64,000 nt of DNA from Chaetoderma sp. LZ-2023a (GCA_034401795.1 CM067360.1:47524260-47588259), one strand, 5' to 3'. Positions 9,746-21,507 are shown, numbered from the stretch's first letter. The notes: generated by a model from the sequence alone, not told the origin. Translations and numbers: made by a program.

Positions 9746-9873
9746 GGGTGGAAGCGAGACCTGAGTGTGAGATGGAGGTGCAGAAAGCAAGAGACAGTGA
9801 GATAGATGGAGAGACAGAAAGGGTGTGTGAGAGAGAGGGGAGGAGAAAGCAATAGGGTGAGGGAGATACTCAC

Positions 9874-10006
9874 AATGTAAATACTTTGTTCCATTCAGGA
9901 TTAAGTGTTTTATATTCGGTTTGTGTTTGAAGTCTTGAGTTGACGAGTTCCACGACACAGAATGGATCACTCTTGCCTCCTAGATCTGCAGATGGCAAGC
10001 CTTGAG
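9874..10006 (-). CDS. MCTP: MCTP exon: C2C first half
   Basis: This exon lies between TTCAAAG and GTGAGT, 133 bases, starting at codon position 2. It reads [44 protein letters not shown]. This matches the canonical C2C start of MCTP: a GKSDPF Ca2+ loop followed by [10 protein letters not shown]. Both junctions join neatly to the exons at 12195-12141 and 8650-8548. The acceptor has a weak pyrimidine tract. Confidence 0.93.
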
Positions 10007-10048
10007 CTTTGAACACTTAACACATGAGAGAACAAGATTAGTGAAACA

Positions 10049-10282
10049 TTAACCCTCGAATTTCTTCAATAAGATTTCAATTTTCTCAAAGAAAATGTCC
10101 ATTTGCAGACCAAGGGAAGACTATTTTTGAAAATTTACCACAGAAATGACTGGCTCAGGTATCGAGCTAGTCATTCTAGTGGTAAATTTTCAAAAAATAG
10201 TCTTCTCTTCATCTGCAAATGGACATTTTACAGGACAACTGCAGAGGCCGTTTTCAGCTGATATGAGTGTTAAAGGGTCAAG
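10049..10282. repeat. Palindrome family A, full copy
   Basis: Both arms are present: TCCATTTGCAGACCAAG with its complement CATCTGCAAATGGACA, and AAAATTTACCAC with GTGGTAAATTTTC. The ends are AACCCT and AGGGTCA, typical of the family. Confidence 0.9.
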
Positions 10283-10299
10283 GATGGTATGTTGATTTC

Positions 10300-10672
10300 A
10301 TAGTTTAATGTTGGAATTCATTTCACACTGTCCTAGTCCATAGTAGTCTAGCCACGAGTGTTGTGAGAATAGAGTAATTCTCCTCTTTGTACTAGCATGC
10401 ATGTATTGATATGTTAATTTCTACTGGAAGATACATCAACAAACATGGCTTGCAATCCACAAAAACCATCCAGACTTTAGGATCAGAAGCTTAAAGTCAA
10501 GTTCATCAAAAAGGTGATCGGGCGAGTCTCTAAAGCCTTTGAATACTTGTTACATCAAGTCATTTCTAACAATGTTCAAACCAGTATTTGAGACCGTTTC
10601 TCACATTATTGATATTATTTATTTTAACCTTGCTACACAATTTGTATCAGAGCAATGATTCTATACACTATA
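10300..10672. other. Intronic stretch with no recognised feature
   Basis: AT-rich intron. I see no open frame, inverted repeat or family member here. Confidence 0.6.
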
Positions 10673-10882
10673 TTTAACCCACATCACTCTGACATCAATA
10701 TTCTCTCTTTACCTGTGTCAATAGCAACGGAACTGGTGTACATTTTTCAACAATTTTTGTGGACGATGTTGCTGTCTACGACAGCACCATCTTCCACCAA
10801 ATTTGTTGAAAAATGAACACCAGTTCATCTTTTAATTTATTTTGAAAATTTTAAATTTTTACATCAGAGTAGTAAGGGTTAA
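10673..10882. repeat. Palindrome family C, best copy
   Basis: Inverted halves start ACCCACATCACTCTGACATC and end TACATCAGAGTAGTAAGGGT, with a central GATGTTGCTGTC..GACAGCACCATC hairpin and matching TTTTTCAACAA..TTGTTGAAAAA arms. Confidence 0.8.
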
Positions 10883-11229
10883 CACAAATGAAGCCGCTTA
10901 TAATTATGTATATTTGTCTGACAGAATATAAACTAGACTGCATCCCTTTTCACTCTGTTTTGCCAATACACTTAGTGACCCCATGACATAGATATTTGAC
11001 CCTTTGACCTGAAACTCAATCTACTTCTATCCCAACACAATTTGAATGGATGAACCAAATTTTGTCATTCAACCTTCTTGCATTCCCAAATTATAGTAAA
11101 AAATGCATATTCCAATAAGCATTTAGTGACCCCGTGATCTAGATATTCTACCTTTTGACCGTAAATTGAAAGCATTTCTAGCTAACCGCAATATGAAGGG
11201 ATGTGAAATATTGGTTGATTATACTGTCT

Positions 11230-11540
11230 TGCCGTCCGAGTTAGGCCATAGCAATTAATTTGTTGGTTTTACAAATATGTCTAACTTAATTTTTCCACAT
11301 CTAGATAAAAATAATGCTGAAATTTTAAGGCATTATTTTCAGCATTCGTTCCGTTAACAATTTTTGGCAGCCAAATCCTTCACTCGGAATTCATCAGAAT
11401 TATCTGTAACCTCTTAATGGTCAAGCCGGTCAAAATAGCTTTGCAATGGCAATGAGAAAAATCAATTTTCAGGCCAAGAGAAGTATTTTTGAAAATTTAC
11501 TACTGGAATAGCTGGCTCGCTACATGCCAAAATTGATGAT
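11230..11540. repeat. Shared repeat carrying a half copy of palindrome family A
   Basis: The passage with AATAATGCTGAAA and GCAGCCAAATCCTTCACTC recurs at 39110-39440. In both places it runs into a left half of family A. At this locus the right half of the palindrome is missing. Confidence 0.7.
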
Positions 11541-11885
11541 TCTTACATTCTTGCATCCATAGATATGTAGCAAACAAACAGACGCCACCGACCACATTAC
11601 TCGTGTTACCATTAAGTGTGAGTAATGACCAACATAACCTGGCGCTGTAGTTATTGGATATCTGTCAAACAGTATTTCATTTCCATACATTCCGCATATA
11701 TTCCCTGTAGATCCCCGTCTAGATGAAAGAAAATGAGCTCTCGAACAGCGCTAGAAAATATAACTGAGATCAGTGTGTTACATAAATCTCATCATCATGG
11801 AAACATGATTTGGAGAAATCAACACCGCTTATCTTGAGCAGACAGTGTATGAGGGCTAGGCTCACAGATCAATCAAGATACACCA

Positions 11886-12110
11886 TTAACACTTCAATAG
11901 TTAAATTTGCTTTAAAAATTTTAATCTTCCCAACAAATGTTCATTTTCAGAGATTATTTTTGAAAATTTATCACTGGAATAACTGGCTCGGTTATCAAGC
12001 CAGTCATCCAGTGATACACTTTCAAAAATAGGCTTCTCTCTTGGTCTGCAACTGGACATTTCTCAATACCACTACAGAACCACTTTTACAACACTTTTTC
12101 ACAATCTCAG
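11886..12110. repeat. Palindrome family A, full copy
   Basis: Both arms are present around ACTGGCTCGGTTATCAAGCC. It ends about 30 bases from the splice donor of the exon at 12195-12141. Confidence 0.85.
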
Positions 12111-12140
12111 TATGTTTATGTAACCATTTTCAAAACTCAC

Positions 12141-12195
12141 CTTTTACTTGTAGGCAGCCAACATCCCGGATACATTTAACTGAGTTTAAAAGACC
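12141..12195 (-). CDS. MCTP: MCTP exon: short linker entering C2C
   Basis: A 55-base exon between CTTTCCAG and GTGAGT. It reads GLLNSVKCIRDVGCLQVK and finishes one base into an Ala codon. Vertebrate MCTP has a similar NLKDVGFLQVKV passage as the first beta strand of C2C. It is too short to notice as a reading frame; the call rests on family match, phase and splice sites. Confidence 0.9.
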
Positions 12196-12242
12196 CTGGA
12201 AAGATATAGATGGTATTTGTAATAACTATTAACTGTTCTATG

Positions 12243-12288
12243 TTGAACACACATGCGCCCACGCACGCACACACGCACACACACACAC
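12243..12288. repeat. (CA)n/(GCAC)n microsatellite
   Basis: A short CA-rich run lies just upstream (minus sense) of the exon acceptor at 12196. Confidence 0.85.
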
Positions 12289-12504
12289 TACAAAGGCATA
12301 TTATAGCTGAAATGCTTTTACCACAATTTACAAAATCATACAAAAACTACCAAAAATGTATCCATACTACCGATACTGACATTAGAATTACAGATATGTT
12401 CCGTTAGAATGACGAATAGCTCTCGAGTACAGTAACCAACCTTCCCATTATGTATTTATTGTTGTTAGTGGTTGGAGAGTGGCCTGGTGTTGGTTGCGCT
12501 GATG

Positions 12505-12690
12505 TTAAATCTTTAATCCTGGTATACCAGAAACAACAAATTCTTTACGATGTAAAGAGTTGTCTGTTGATTATTTTTAATCTAATTTCACTGGGAGCTG
12601 TTGCTGCTTATGGCAGCAACAGCTCCCAGTCAACTTAGTTTCAAAATATTCAACAGATTTCCTATATAGTTGTCTAGTAATTGCCCCACT
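12505..12690. repeat. Palindrome family B, core subtype
   Basis: The core at 12563-12654 has complementary GGGAGCTGTTGCTGC and GCAGCAACAGCTCCC around TTATG. Confidence 0.85.
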
Positions 12691-12944
12691 AGAATTTCAG
12701 AAGTTGAAGGCTGATCATTCTTTGTCCATTCTGTTCAACATAGCCAGTGACATTAGCAACTTGATAAAGTGCTTAAACGCTGGAGAAAATGGTTAGTGCC
12801 TACAGATTTACTGTGGTGCACATGCATAAATAAAGACTTTCTTAACATAGTGTTTCTCCAAAGACGATGCTATTATTTAGAAAGCTATGGTTTATTTAAT
12901 TCTCGTGAATCACGTTCTTCCCCAATCAATCAGGTTGTCTACGA

Positions 12945-13138
12945 ATAGACCTTTCCACTTTATCCACCTATCATATGATGTCATAATCAACTACGTGACA
13001 TGTAGAATGACATCATAATGAATGATGTCATGAATGACGTAGATAACTACGTCGTGAATGCATATTTGAAGACGGACTATGCGTTGTTGTACGAATTGTA
13101 TATTTATGTAGATTAGCAAAACTGGAAAGGTCCATTAA
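12945..13138. repeat. Palindrome family B, arm-only copy
   Basis: One outer arm (CCTATCATATGATGTCATAA, then several ATGACGTAG/ATGATGTCA repeats and GTTGTACGAATTGTAT) ends in AACTGGAAAGGTCCATT without the hairpin core. This is either a deletion or a solo arm. Confidence 0.7.
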
Positions 13139-13139
13139 G

Positions 13140-13605
13140 TTGTATGTATATGCAAGTCTGTTTGTCCACGTGTACTACCGTGTATTCCGAATTATGTCCA
13201 ACATAACATGTTTAGCAAGTATGTGTAATGGCATCCTCTGCAGGATTTGTATTTCTTGGCTCCAAATACAGGTAATTTTAAGGATTTCTGTGTATGTGTG
13301 TCTAGAATGGCATTCACAAACATAGGCCGGGTGGGATTGTATTTCACCTGGTATGTAACGCATCATTGGAGCTTATGCAGTCCCACGAGTGATATGTGAA
13401 AGCATGGATGTGTTTGTCATTGCAGGCATCAAGCTTATCCATGTTCCAGTGGCACAGCATCAGTGATACACATATTGCATCATTCAAGGGTATTTTTTGT
13501 GCCTGGGGCAGAGGTCTCCTTGATCCACGCATCAACAGTTTCCAATAAGACGGGAATGCTATGTTTCCCATGATGCAATATGCAGGTATATGTCGAAGGA
13601 GCTGC
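13140..13605. other. Intronic stretch with no recognised feature
   Basis: Both strands have short open frames, but there is no family signal and no splice-bounded exon. I see nothing definite. Confidence 0.55.
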
Positions 13606-13607
13606 AC

Positions 13608-14000
13608 TGAGCCATGAATGCAGGAATCCAGTTTTAGCTATGCACCGCCCACCTATAGATAAGCTCCATCCATGTATTGGGCATGTTGGCATCGATCGAT
13701 CCCTTCACTCTCTGAATCTCAATTTCCAGAAAACTATACAGGTAAGCTGTTGAATCTTTTGACGCTAATTTGACTGGGTGCCGTATCAACAGCGCCCAGT
13801 CAGATTAGGTTCAAAATATTCAACAGCATGTTTATTAAATAGTAAAGACATTCAATTCATACATAATATTAAACGTTAGATGGACTAAATCGAGTCATTC
13901 ACAACGTAATTGGTTGTGACATCAGCCTACACGTCACAGAGTTGATTAAGATATCATATGATTGACTGGAGTCAAGAGTTTTGCTCTTCCTTCATTTGGC
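13608..14000. repeat. Palindrome family B, full-length copy
   Basis: The left arm has CGCCCACCTATAGATAAGC and GATCGATCCC, the core is at 13747-13830 with a shortened loop, and the right arm ends near CATATGATTGACTGGA. Confidence 0.85.
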
Positions 14001-14344
14001 AGTCAATTTGATGGCAGCCATATATAGGCACACGTGTATGCCATCACAGGTACCCAGTTACAGCTGTAGGCTGACGTGAAAAGAATATATGTTTTCAAGG
14101 ATCTGTCAGTGAAAGGGTTAAGTTCTAGACACCTATACACGAAGGCATAGGCAGCAACAATTGCCAACAAAATTACTTACATCAGAACAAATTTGTTGCT
14201 TCCGGGTTGTGGAGGTTAAAGTGTTAGTGTGACTGTTTGTAGAAATTTTATTTTAAGCGGTCAATCATGTCTTAAATGATCGCCTAAACTTGAGCGTATA
14301 ACAGTTTGCACTATGACTTCCCACAATCTTAAGTTCAAATTAAC

Positions 14345-14446
14345 TATATAGGTAATCTGTTGAATGTTCTGAAGCCAATTTGACAGGAACATATTGCTGT
14401 CATAGGCAGCAACAGACCCAAATTAACTTCAAAATATTAAACAGAA
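14345..14446. repeat. Palindrome family B, core copy (degenerate)
   Basis: CTGTTGAATGTTCTGAAGCC is paired with a degenerate AAAATATTAAACAG around CATAGGCAGCAACAG. It starts just left of the MCTP exon at 14538. Confidence 0.75.
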
Positions 14447-14537
14447 TAATTTTTGCTTTGAAAAAATTGTATTTGGCATTCTTCTTTGGAGTTCTAAGGG
14501 TTAGAAGACATTTCATTGTATGTATGACAATACTAAC

Positions 14538-14724
14538 ATATCTCCTAATGAGCTCTGTCTTCTCTACAGGGTTGGGCGTGTAATTAGCGAGGTCAGATAT
14601 CGTCTCATTCCCGGATGTCGCACTGATAGTGAGCAGCAGTTTCACGTGTCCTGCACCGTCCTCGAGTTCTTGGTCTAGTGTATGTGTCATTTCTCGCGTT
14701 AAACCAATCACATCTATCACAGCT
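14538..14724 (-). CDS. MCTP: MCTP exon: end of C2B and the C2B-C2C linker
   Basis: This 187-base exon lies between TTCTCGCAG and GTTAGT. It reads AVIDVIGLTREMTHTL, LEDGAGHVKLLLTISA, then ISDLANYTPNPVEK and ELIRRY. Vertebrate MCTP shows the same order: a strand pair, L-E-x-G-x-G-H, then an SISDL passage and an ILKRY-like end. The donor is GTTAGT, less usual than GTAAGT or GTGAGT, but the phase fits the next exon exactly. Confidence 0.92.
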
Positions 14725-15033
14725 CTGCGAGAAAACACATTCATTTTTTATCATCTGAAATCAAAGAATCTTATTTCCAGGAAGCCATAAACATTAAATT
14801 GTTAAATACAGTTACACCACTTTGAATGGAAGCAGTTGTTCCTGAAAGTTACATTAAAAATATTACAAAAGCAATATTTCTAACATTATGCTGAATGCCT
14901 GGAATGAAATTTTGCTAGAGGTGTAGACTCTAGTATGGCCTAATGGCAGGAAATGTGCACATTATTTGCCAATGTCATATCCAACCACAGAGCCATTTCC
15001 ACCAAAACGACATCGATTGTCTGACACCTTATT

Positions 15034-15175
15034 CCTTTAATAGTCATGCCGGCCAAAGTCGGCCTCTGTTATGGTCTTGTGGAATGCCCATTTATAGGTC
15101 AAGAATAAAATTTTTGAACAATTACCACTGGAATGACTGGGTCGGTAATTTGAGTGACAGATTGGATCCCTCCAC
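15034..15175. repeat. Palindrome family A, left half
   Basis: Only the left arm is present: GTCATGCCGGCCAAAGTCGG to CCACTGGAATGACTGGGTCGG. Confidence 0.7.
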
Positions 15176-15211
15176 AGCTGATAAGTCATAGTTAAAAATC
15201 TTCTGGAGGTA

Positions 15212-15612
15212 CACCCGCCAATAGACCTTTCTATTTTTAGCGATGCTCCGCCATCTCTAGCTAAGCTCCACCCACACATCGCTGTGTTGGGATTGATCGA
15301 TCCCCGAATGCCCTAGCCTTCAATTTCCTGAAAACCATACAGGGAAGCTGTTGAATATTTTGAAACTAATTTGACTGGGTGCTGTTGCTACATGTATGGC
15401 AGCAGCGCCCAGTCAAATTTGTTCCAAAATATTCAACAGAATATTTATTAAATAGCAGAGACATACAATTCGTACAGCAACGCATAGTCCGTCTTCAAAT
15501 ATGTGTTTGTGACATACTTATCTACATCATTCATGATGTCATTCATTATGATGTCATTCTACACTTCACATAGTTGATTATGACATCATATGATGGGCAA
15601 ATACTCTAGAAA
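15212..15612. repeat. Palindrome family B, full-length copy
   Basis: The left arm carries CTCCACCCACACATCGCTG, the core is at 15347-15439, and the right arm has TCATGATGTCATTCATTATG and ATGACATCATATGATGGG. Confidence 0.9.
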
Positions 15613-15940
15613 ATTGAATTATGAGGCAGATCTGGGAGGGAGCTTCTGATCTCATGAACAAGCTTCCCCCCGCCCCCACCACCACCCACCCTCCCAAAAA
15701 ATAAAGATAATCTTCTGGATATACAGTAACAATTTACAGTAGCACAAAAATATTTTCAGTATTTTCATATACACCAGTAGATATTTTTTCAAAAGCACCA
15801 AATTAACTACCCTTTTCATTTTTTAAATCATGTACCAGTGCTTCAGTTTCAAAACAGCCATACAGACTATCAACTATTGTAAAACTATTTGGATTGTATG
15901 AGTCTTAACACAATACCAGTTCATAAATTATTAGTATTAC

Positions 15941-16071
15941 CTGCCCATAAAATCGTCTTTGCCCGTTGAATCGTGGTCCCAAACAGACATCTCTAACTGG
16001 CTTGACTGGTCATCAAACATACGTAGATCAAACTGCTCCAGCCAGCGAGGGTTCAACGATTTACGAACATT
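15941..16071 (-). CDS. MCTP: MCTP exon: C2B middle
   Basis: A 131-base exon between TTTTTAG and GTAATA. It reads NVRKSLNPRWLEQFDLRMF, then SQLEMSVWDHDSTGKDDFMG. This is the classic C2B passage: N-P-x-W-x-E-Q-F-D-x-H/R, then the Ca2+ loop Asp set D-H-D-x(4)-D-D, with F-M-G after it. It joins in frame at both ends. The donor is GTAATA. Confidence 0.95.
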
Positions 16072-16279
16072 CTAAAAATGAGTAACATTGTATCACGAGA
16101 GGTAAATATCAAACATGCAGAGAATTTTTAAAACAATTTGACTGAGTTATTATTGCCTACAAATTTTTTACGCCAATCAGTTTATATCTAGGATAGGGTA
16201 AATATAAAAACAAGAATCCCGTAAAATTAAATGTCTCGCCTGTCTCCTGTTTGTCACAGTTACCTTTACCTTTAACCTT

Positions 16280-17010
16280 CTGCCCTCAATGTTATTATGC
16301 TGCTTCCTAACATTACAGGTAACCAGGTATCCAAGCTTAGTTGCAATAGGCACTGTAAAACAGTGACCTTGACCTTTGACCTTGTGACAACAACATCATC
16401 ATGTTGCTTCCTATCATTATAGGTAACCATGTAGCCAAGTTTAGTTGCACTAGGCTTAACCAATCCTGAAATATAAGCTGAAAAGTTTTGCTAAACGCAA
16501 AAACAATGTTGAAATAACAGAGTTCTGTATCAAGGTCACAGCGACCATTGACCTTGTGACCCCAACATCATCATGCTGCTTCCTATCATAATAGGTAACC
16601 ATGTATCCAAGTTTGGTTCCAATTGGATCAGGCATTGCTGAGATATAAGGCAATAACTTTTGTTTAATGCAAAAATTTAACGTAAAATATTAACAAAGAT
16701 TATACCATGACCTTTGACCCCCATAACCTTGACCGCATGATATCTGCATCAGCATGCTGCTTCCTTTTGATGTATATCACCATGTACCCAAGTTTGGTTC
16801 CGATTGGATCAGGCATCGCTCAGATATAAGGCAATAACTTTTGTTTAACGCAAAAACTTAACGTAAAATATTAACAAAGATTATACTGTAACCGTTGACC
16901 CCTGTAACCTGGACCTCATGGCCTTTTTATCAGCGGGCTGCTTCCTTTTGATGTCTATTACCATGCACCAAAGTTTGGTTCCAATTGGATCAGGCATTGC
17001 TGAGATATAA
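16280..17010. repeat. Array D: about 4.5 units of roughly 165 bp
   Basis: Units contain GACCTTGACCTTTGACC, then CATGCTGCTTCCTA and AACCATGTANCCAAGTTTGG, then TTGGATCAGGCATTGC. A lone unit is at about 45650-45830. Dispersed arrays like these are common in marine invertebrates. I see no coding content. Confidence 0.8.
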
Positions 17011-17021
17011 ACTTAACTTAA

Positions 17022-17134
17022 GTCATTCCAGCGTTAATTTTTCAAAAATAATTTCTTCTGGGTCTGAAAATGGACATTTCTCAAGACCACTACAGTGCCC
17101 AGTTTTGGTAAGATTGACCATTAAATGGTTAATT
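17022..17134. repeat. Palindrome family A, right half
   Basis: Only the right arm is present (AATGGACATTTCTCAAGACC, then GACCATTAAATGGTTAA), abutting array D. Confidence 0.7.
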
Positions 17135-17307
17135 AGTCTAATACTGGATGGATTATCTACTTATAACATCGGCCACAATTCTAATGGTCACTATAACATT
17201 AACAACCCCTTTTAAAAATTTCAAACTATTCCCCACACTTCACATATGTTTCCCTTAAGATTCCAATCTGGGGAAATCAGGCTGGGAAGTGTCTATACAA
17301 TTCTTAC

Positions 17308-17484
17308 CTTACTCCGATACTTCTCATTTCCTAGTTTAAATTTGACATATGGGTCACTCAGCCCATTATCGTCCATTGGCAGCAGGTTTTTACCATCCAC
17401 TAGCACAATAGTAACAACACTGCTCCAAATCTGCATCTTCAATTTCTTCGCCGTCTCAGATATCTTTGTACTTTTCCGGAAAAA
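17308..17484 (-). CDS. MCTP: MCTP exon: start of C2B
   Basis: This exon lies between ATGTTGCAG and GTAAGA, 177 bases, phase 0 at both ends. It reads FFRKSTKISETAKKLKMQ, then IWSSVVTIVLVDGKNLLPM, DDNGLSDPYVKFKLGNEKYR. Vertebrate MCTP has LWRGIVSITLIEGRDLKAMD at the same place. The MDDNGLSDPY loop keeps the Ca2+-binding Asp residues. Confidence 0.96.
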
Positions 17485-17639
17485 CTGCAACATAATGAAA
17501 TCATAAGTAGTTCGATGATCAAAGCAGACACCAGAATAATGAGATCTGGTCGTGTTACATTCTGGTACGATTCTTCTAAACCTGACGTCACATTTATCAG
17601 CCTATTCATTAACCATTTATTAATTCTTAGCAGCTGGAG

Positions 17640-17772
17640 AAGATACAAATTCTTTACAATCCAGCAGATATTTTTTTGAATATTGTGAAATTAATTTGAA
17701 TGGAAGCTATTGCTGCATATGGCACCAACTTCTTCTGGTTAAATTAGTTTCAAAATACTCCACAATTTGCTT
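17640..17772. repeat. Palindrome family B, degenerate core
   Basis: Arms TTTGAATATTGTGAAATTAA and TTAGTTTCAAAATACTCCAC flank a GGAAGCTATTGCTGC centre with several mismatches. Confidence 0.7.
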
Positions 17773-17784
17773 TGTAAATATACC

Positions 17785-17955
17785 TTAATTTACTTAACTT
17801 AAATTTGCCAACGGAATCCCTGGCACAGTTCTCGAGCCAGTCATTCCCATGGTAACTCATCAAAAATAGTTGTCTCGTGGCCTGCAAATGGACATTCATT
17901 AAGACCACAACAGAAGGCAGGAAGTTTTGCCTGACTTGACCTTTAAAGCGTTAAT
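17785..17955. repeat. Palindrome family A, degenerate copy
   Basis: The centre TCGAGCCAGTCATTCCCATGG and right arm GCAAATGGACATTCATTAAG are present. The left arm is shortened. Confidence 0.65.
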
Positions 17956-18009
17956 TTATTTCAAGACTGTTTTAACTGGTGCCGAGAAAGGTAATGCTGT
18001 CAGAGAAAC

Positions 18010-18830
18010 TAGTTTGTACTCTTTCAATGCTGAAATCACAGAATCACAATGCTACAGACTAGCATCAAAACATGCAGAGCCAACCACATCTATCAACCCG
18101 ACAGATGTTAACAGACTCTCCCCATGTAAGAGGCTGTGCTACAGACTAGCATCAAAGCGTACAGAGCCAACCACAGCCATCGACCAGACAAATGTCAACA
18201 GACTTTCCCCATGTAACAGGCTGTGCTAGAGACGAGCATCAAAGCCAATCACAGCCATCGACTCACCAGATGTTAACAGACTCTCCCCATGTAACAGGCT
18301 GTGCTAGAGACGAGCATCAAAGCCAATCACAGCCATCGACTCACCAGATGTTAACAGACTCTCCCCATGTGAGAGGCTAATTATCTAGAAACTAGCATCA
18401 AAGCATGCAAAGCCAACCACAGCCATCGACCCAACAGATGTTAACACTCTCCCCATGTGAGAGGCTAATTATCTAGAAACTAGCATCAAAGCATGCATCG
18501 CCATTCACAGCCATCTACCAGACAGATGATAACAGACTCTCCCTATGTATGAGGTTGCGCTAGACTAGCATCAAAACATGCAGAGCCAACCACTGCCATC
18601 ACCCACCAGATATTAACAGACTTCCCATGTAACAGACTGTGCTCAGAGACTAGCATCAAAGCATGCAGAGCCAATTGCAGCTATCGACCCACCAGATTTT
18701 AACAGACTCTCCCCATGTAACAGGCTGTGCTAGAGAGTTAGGCATCAAAGTATGCAGAGCCAACCACAGCCATCGACTCACCAGATGTTAACAGACTCTC
18801 CTTTGATGAGAGGCTGTAGTAGTTATATGA
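18010..18830. repeat. Tandem repeat of about 85-100 bp, nine to ten units
   Basis: Units contain ACTAGCATCAAAGCATGCAG, then AGCCAACCACAGCCATCGAC, then AGATGTTAACAGACTCTCCC and ATGTAACAGGCTGTGCTAG. Two central units (about 18225-18375) are nearly identical, so expansion was recent. No coding role is apparent. Confidence 0.9.
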
Positions 18831-18955
18831 AAGGAGAAAGAAGCTTATGAGGTAGCGCTTGCTGTCAAATTTCCAATCATTTTCTATAGCCAATCACAAA
18901 CTCAGTTAAAGGTGGCACTCTGTGTAATTATGAAACAGATCATGGTACCCACCTT

Positions 18956-19832
18956 AACCCTTTAATGGTCAAGAGTGGTCGGTCAAGAAAAGTAGGAGCT
19001 TTGCTTAGTCAATGTCCATTTGCAGGCCAAGAGACTATTTTTGAAAGTTTATCACTAAATGGCTCAGTTACTGTGCAAGTATTTAGTAATACATTTTTTT
19101 ACAAGAGGCCCAAGGGGCCTGTATCGCTCACCGGGACTTATTGGCCACGGGCACAAATGAACAACACAAGATAACCACTGGAAAAGTTTGCCAATCTAAT
19201 TTATGTGAAGGTTTGGCCAAGGTTCAAAATCCATCATATAAACGTATCAAATATGTCCACCAAACACGCCACATTTTGATTGGTCCACGGTGGCCATGGG
19301 TTTTTTTTATGTATCTACTTCCTTTTTACAAACTTTAATGATCCTTAATCATATCTCCGTTCAGCGGTTCTGGAGAAGTTGTTTTCGCAAAAATTAAGTC
19401 ATCCAAAATGGTTGCTGATCCATTTGACCAATCAAGTTGCCATGAACAAACTTGGTTCAGCTCTTGCACTAGATCATATTTCATGAGGATTGCATCGATC
19501 CCCCAAGCAGTTTCGGAGAATTTTAGACTTCTAAAAATTGGCCAAAATCCAAGATGGCCACCGGTCAAATTGAGTGATCGGTTTCGTTTGAACAAACTTG
19601 GATCCCTATACCCTAAGGATGCTTCATGCCAAATATAATTCGAAATCAGCCCAGTGGTTCCTGAGAAGTTGTTTAAAAGAAAAGTTGAAGGACGACGGAT
19701 GGATGATGGACAGTCGCCATGGCATAAGCACACATGGCCTGCTAAAACGGTGTTCTCTTGACCAGCAAATGAACAGTGCTCAATCCCACATCAGAGCCTC
19801 GCTTTGTCCGACTTCACCATTAAAGGGTTAAT
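18956..19832. repeat. Palindrome family A copy split by a K element
   Basis: The left half of family A is at 18956-19085 and the right half at 19745-19832 (ending TTCACCATTAAAGGGTTAA). A K-family element lies between them at the centre of the palindrome. Confidence 0.75.
19101..19745 (+). repeat. K-family element, short copy
   Basis: It starts ACAAGAGGCCCAAGGGGCCT, then CGCTCACC. It has one internal module with CCAAGATGGCCACCGG, and ends near GACGGATGGATGATGGACAG and CATAAGCACACATGGCC. Confidence 0.85.
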
Positions 19833-20083
19833 TGTCATGAGTGTGTGGTAGAATGAAATTAGTCTGCTTCTGTGGCTCATTTATTGCCAGTTAAAGACTT
19901 TTCCTCAATTGAAATTGCCATGGAACCAGGTTATAGTGAAACAAACTGCTCAACAACCTCCCTGATTTAATGAACAACCATCTTTTCCATGCCTGATAGC
20001 AAGTCAAGTGTATTAAAAGAATAGTAATTAATTGTGGTCAGTCTGCATGTTTCACAAAGAACCAATATAGCTGCCTGTAATAC

Positions 20084-20316
20084 GTTAATCATTAAGCTGG
20101 CCAAAATCGACTTCTGCATTAATGCTGACGAATGGTCATTTTCAGGCCAAGTGAATTCATTTTGAAAATTAATCTACTACTGAAATGCCTGGCTTGATAA
20201 CCGAGACAGTCTAACTCAAGTGTTAAATTTGTAAAAATAATCTCAAGGCCGCCAAACGGAAAGGCACTAAGAGAAATTGTTTACTCTCTTGACCAATCTT
20301 AACCACTTACGGGTTA
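20084..20316. repeat. Palindrome family A, degenerate copy
   Basis: Left TTAATCATTAAGCTGGCCAA and a central GGCTTGATAACCGAGACAGTC are recognisable, with many mismatches in the right arm. Confidence 0.65.
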
Positions 20317-20423
20317 ATATTTCAAATGAAACAACGTATGAAGCATGCACATGCAAAATGCAAAACTATAGGTGAACATGTGCTATCTAAACATGCATTG
20401 GCTAAACACGCAGTAATGGAGGA

Positions 20424-20798
20424 ATCCAGTTTTAGCTATGACCCGCCCATCTTTAGCTAAGCTCCACCCACGCTTCACTGGCATTGGGACCAATCGATCT
20501 CTGACTACCTAACTATCAATTTCTGGAAAACTATACAGGTAAGATGTTGAATATTTTGAAACTAATTTGACTGGGTGCTGTTGCTGCCATACAGTCAAAT
20601 TAGTTTCAAAATATTCAACAGAATGTTTATTAAATACTAGACATATAATTCGTACAACAACGCTTAGTCTGTCATCAATTAATCATTCGTGATGAACTTC
20701 GCTATGTCATTCATGGCGTAATTGGTTAGGAAATCATCCCACACATCACATAGTTGTCTATGACGTCATATGATTGATGGATAAACTGGGAATCCTCC
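20424..20798. repeat. Palindrome family B, full-length copy
   Basis: The core is at 20543-20621 with a shortened loop. The left arm has CGCCCATCTTTAGCTAAGC, and the right arm has AATTCGTACAACAACGC and ATGACGTCATATGATTGATG. Confidence 0.85.
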
Positions 20799-21224
20799 AT
20801 TACACTTGCTAAACATGCATTAGCTAAACACGTGCGGTCTATATAACATTCCCTACATCCTCACAATAATACATGAGTGGATCGAGCGTGCTGTGAATAA
20901 ATCTACGATTGCGTAATAAACTCACCAAGCATTCAGAGAACTTTTACTTGGAATGAAAACGTAAGATTGAACAATAACCTTGAATCCATAGTAATGCCAC
21001 CAACTACCGACAGTCTATTATGATGCTTAGCACAAACCGAGAAAAGCACTCCTCCTTATTTACAAAGAGTATCCACGCGGCGGGACGATAAGCAATTGCC
21101 AGCTTTCCGGATTACATATAGTCTGAATGTGAAATCAATATGAGTTCGGTCCCGATAATACAACGTACGGAAACGTATGCAGTCCTATAGTACACACTTA
21201 CAACTCTACACATGTCCATCTTTT

Positions 21225-21464
21225 AACCCTTTAATGGTCAAGACAGTGAAAACCAGCCTCTGGAGTAGTCTTGAGGAATGTCCATCTTCAGGTAAAGAGA
21301 AGAGTATTTTTGAAAATTTACAACTGGAATGGCTGGCTCAATAATCGAGCCAGTCATTCCAGTGATAAATTTTTTTAAATACCCTTCTCTTTACCTGCAG
21401 ATGGACATTCAATAATGAAATATTCTAATTTTCTTGAACAAATTTTACCAGTAAAGGGTTAACA
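21225..21464. repeat. Palindrome family A, full copy
   Basis: AACCCTTTAATGGTCAAG at the left and ACCAGTAAAGGGTTAA at the right bound both arms, with a TCAATAATCGAGCCAGTCAT centre. Confidence 0.9.
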
Positions 21465-21507
21465 TTTCGAACACCAAAGCCTGAATTTTAAAAACACATT
21501 TACCATT

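Noticed and set aside
9558..9805. Arg/Glu and Leu/Ser repeat frames over the GA run
   Set aside because: Simple-sequence translation with no coding evidence.
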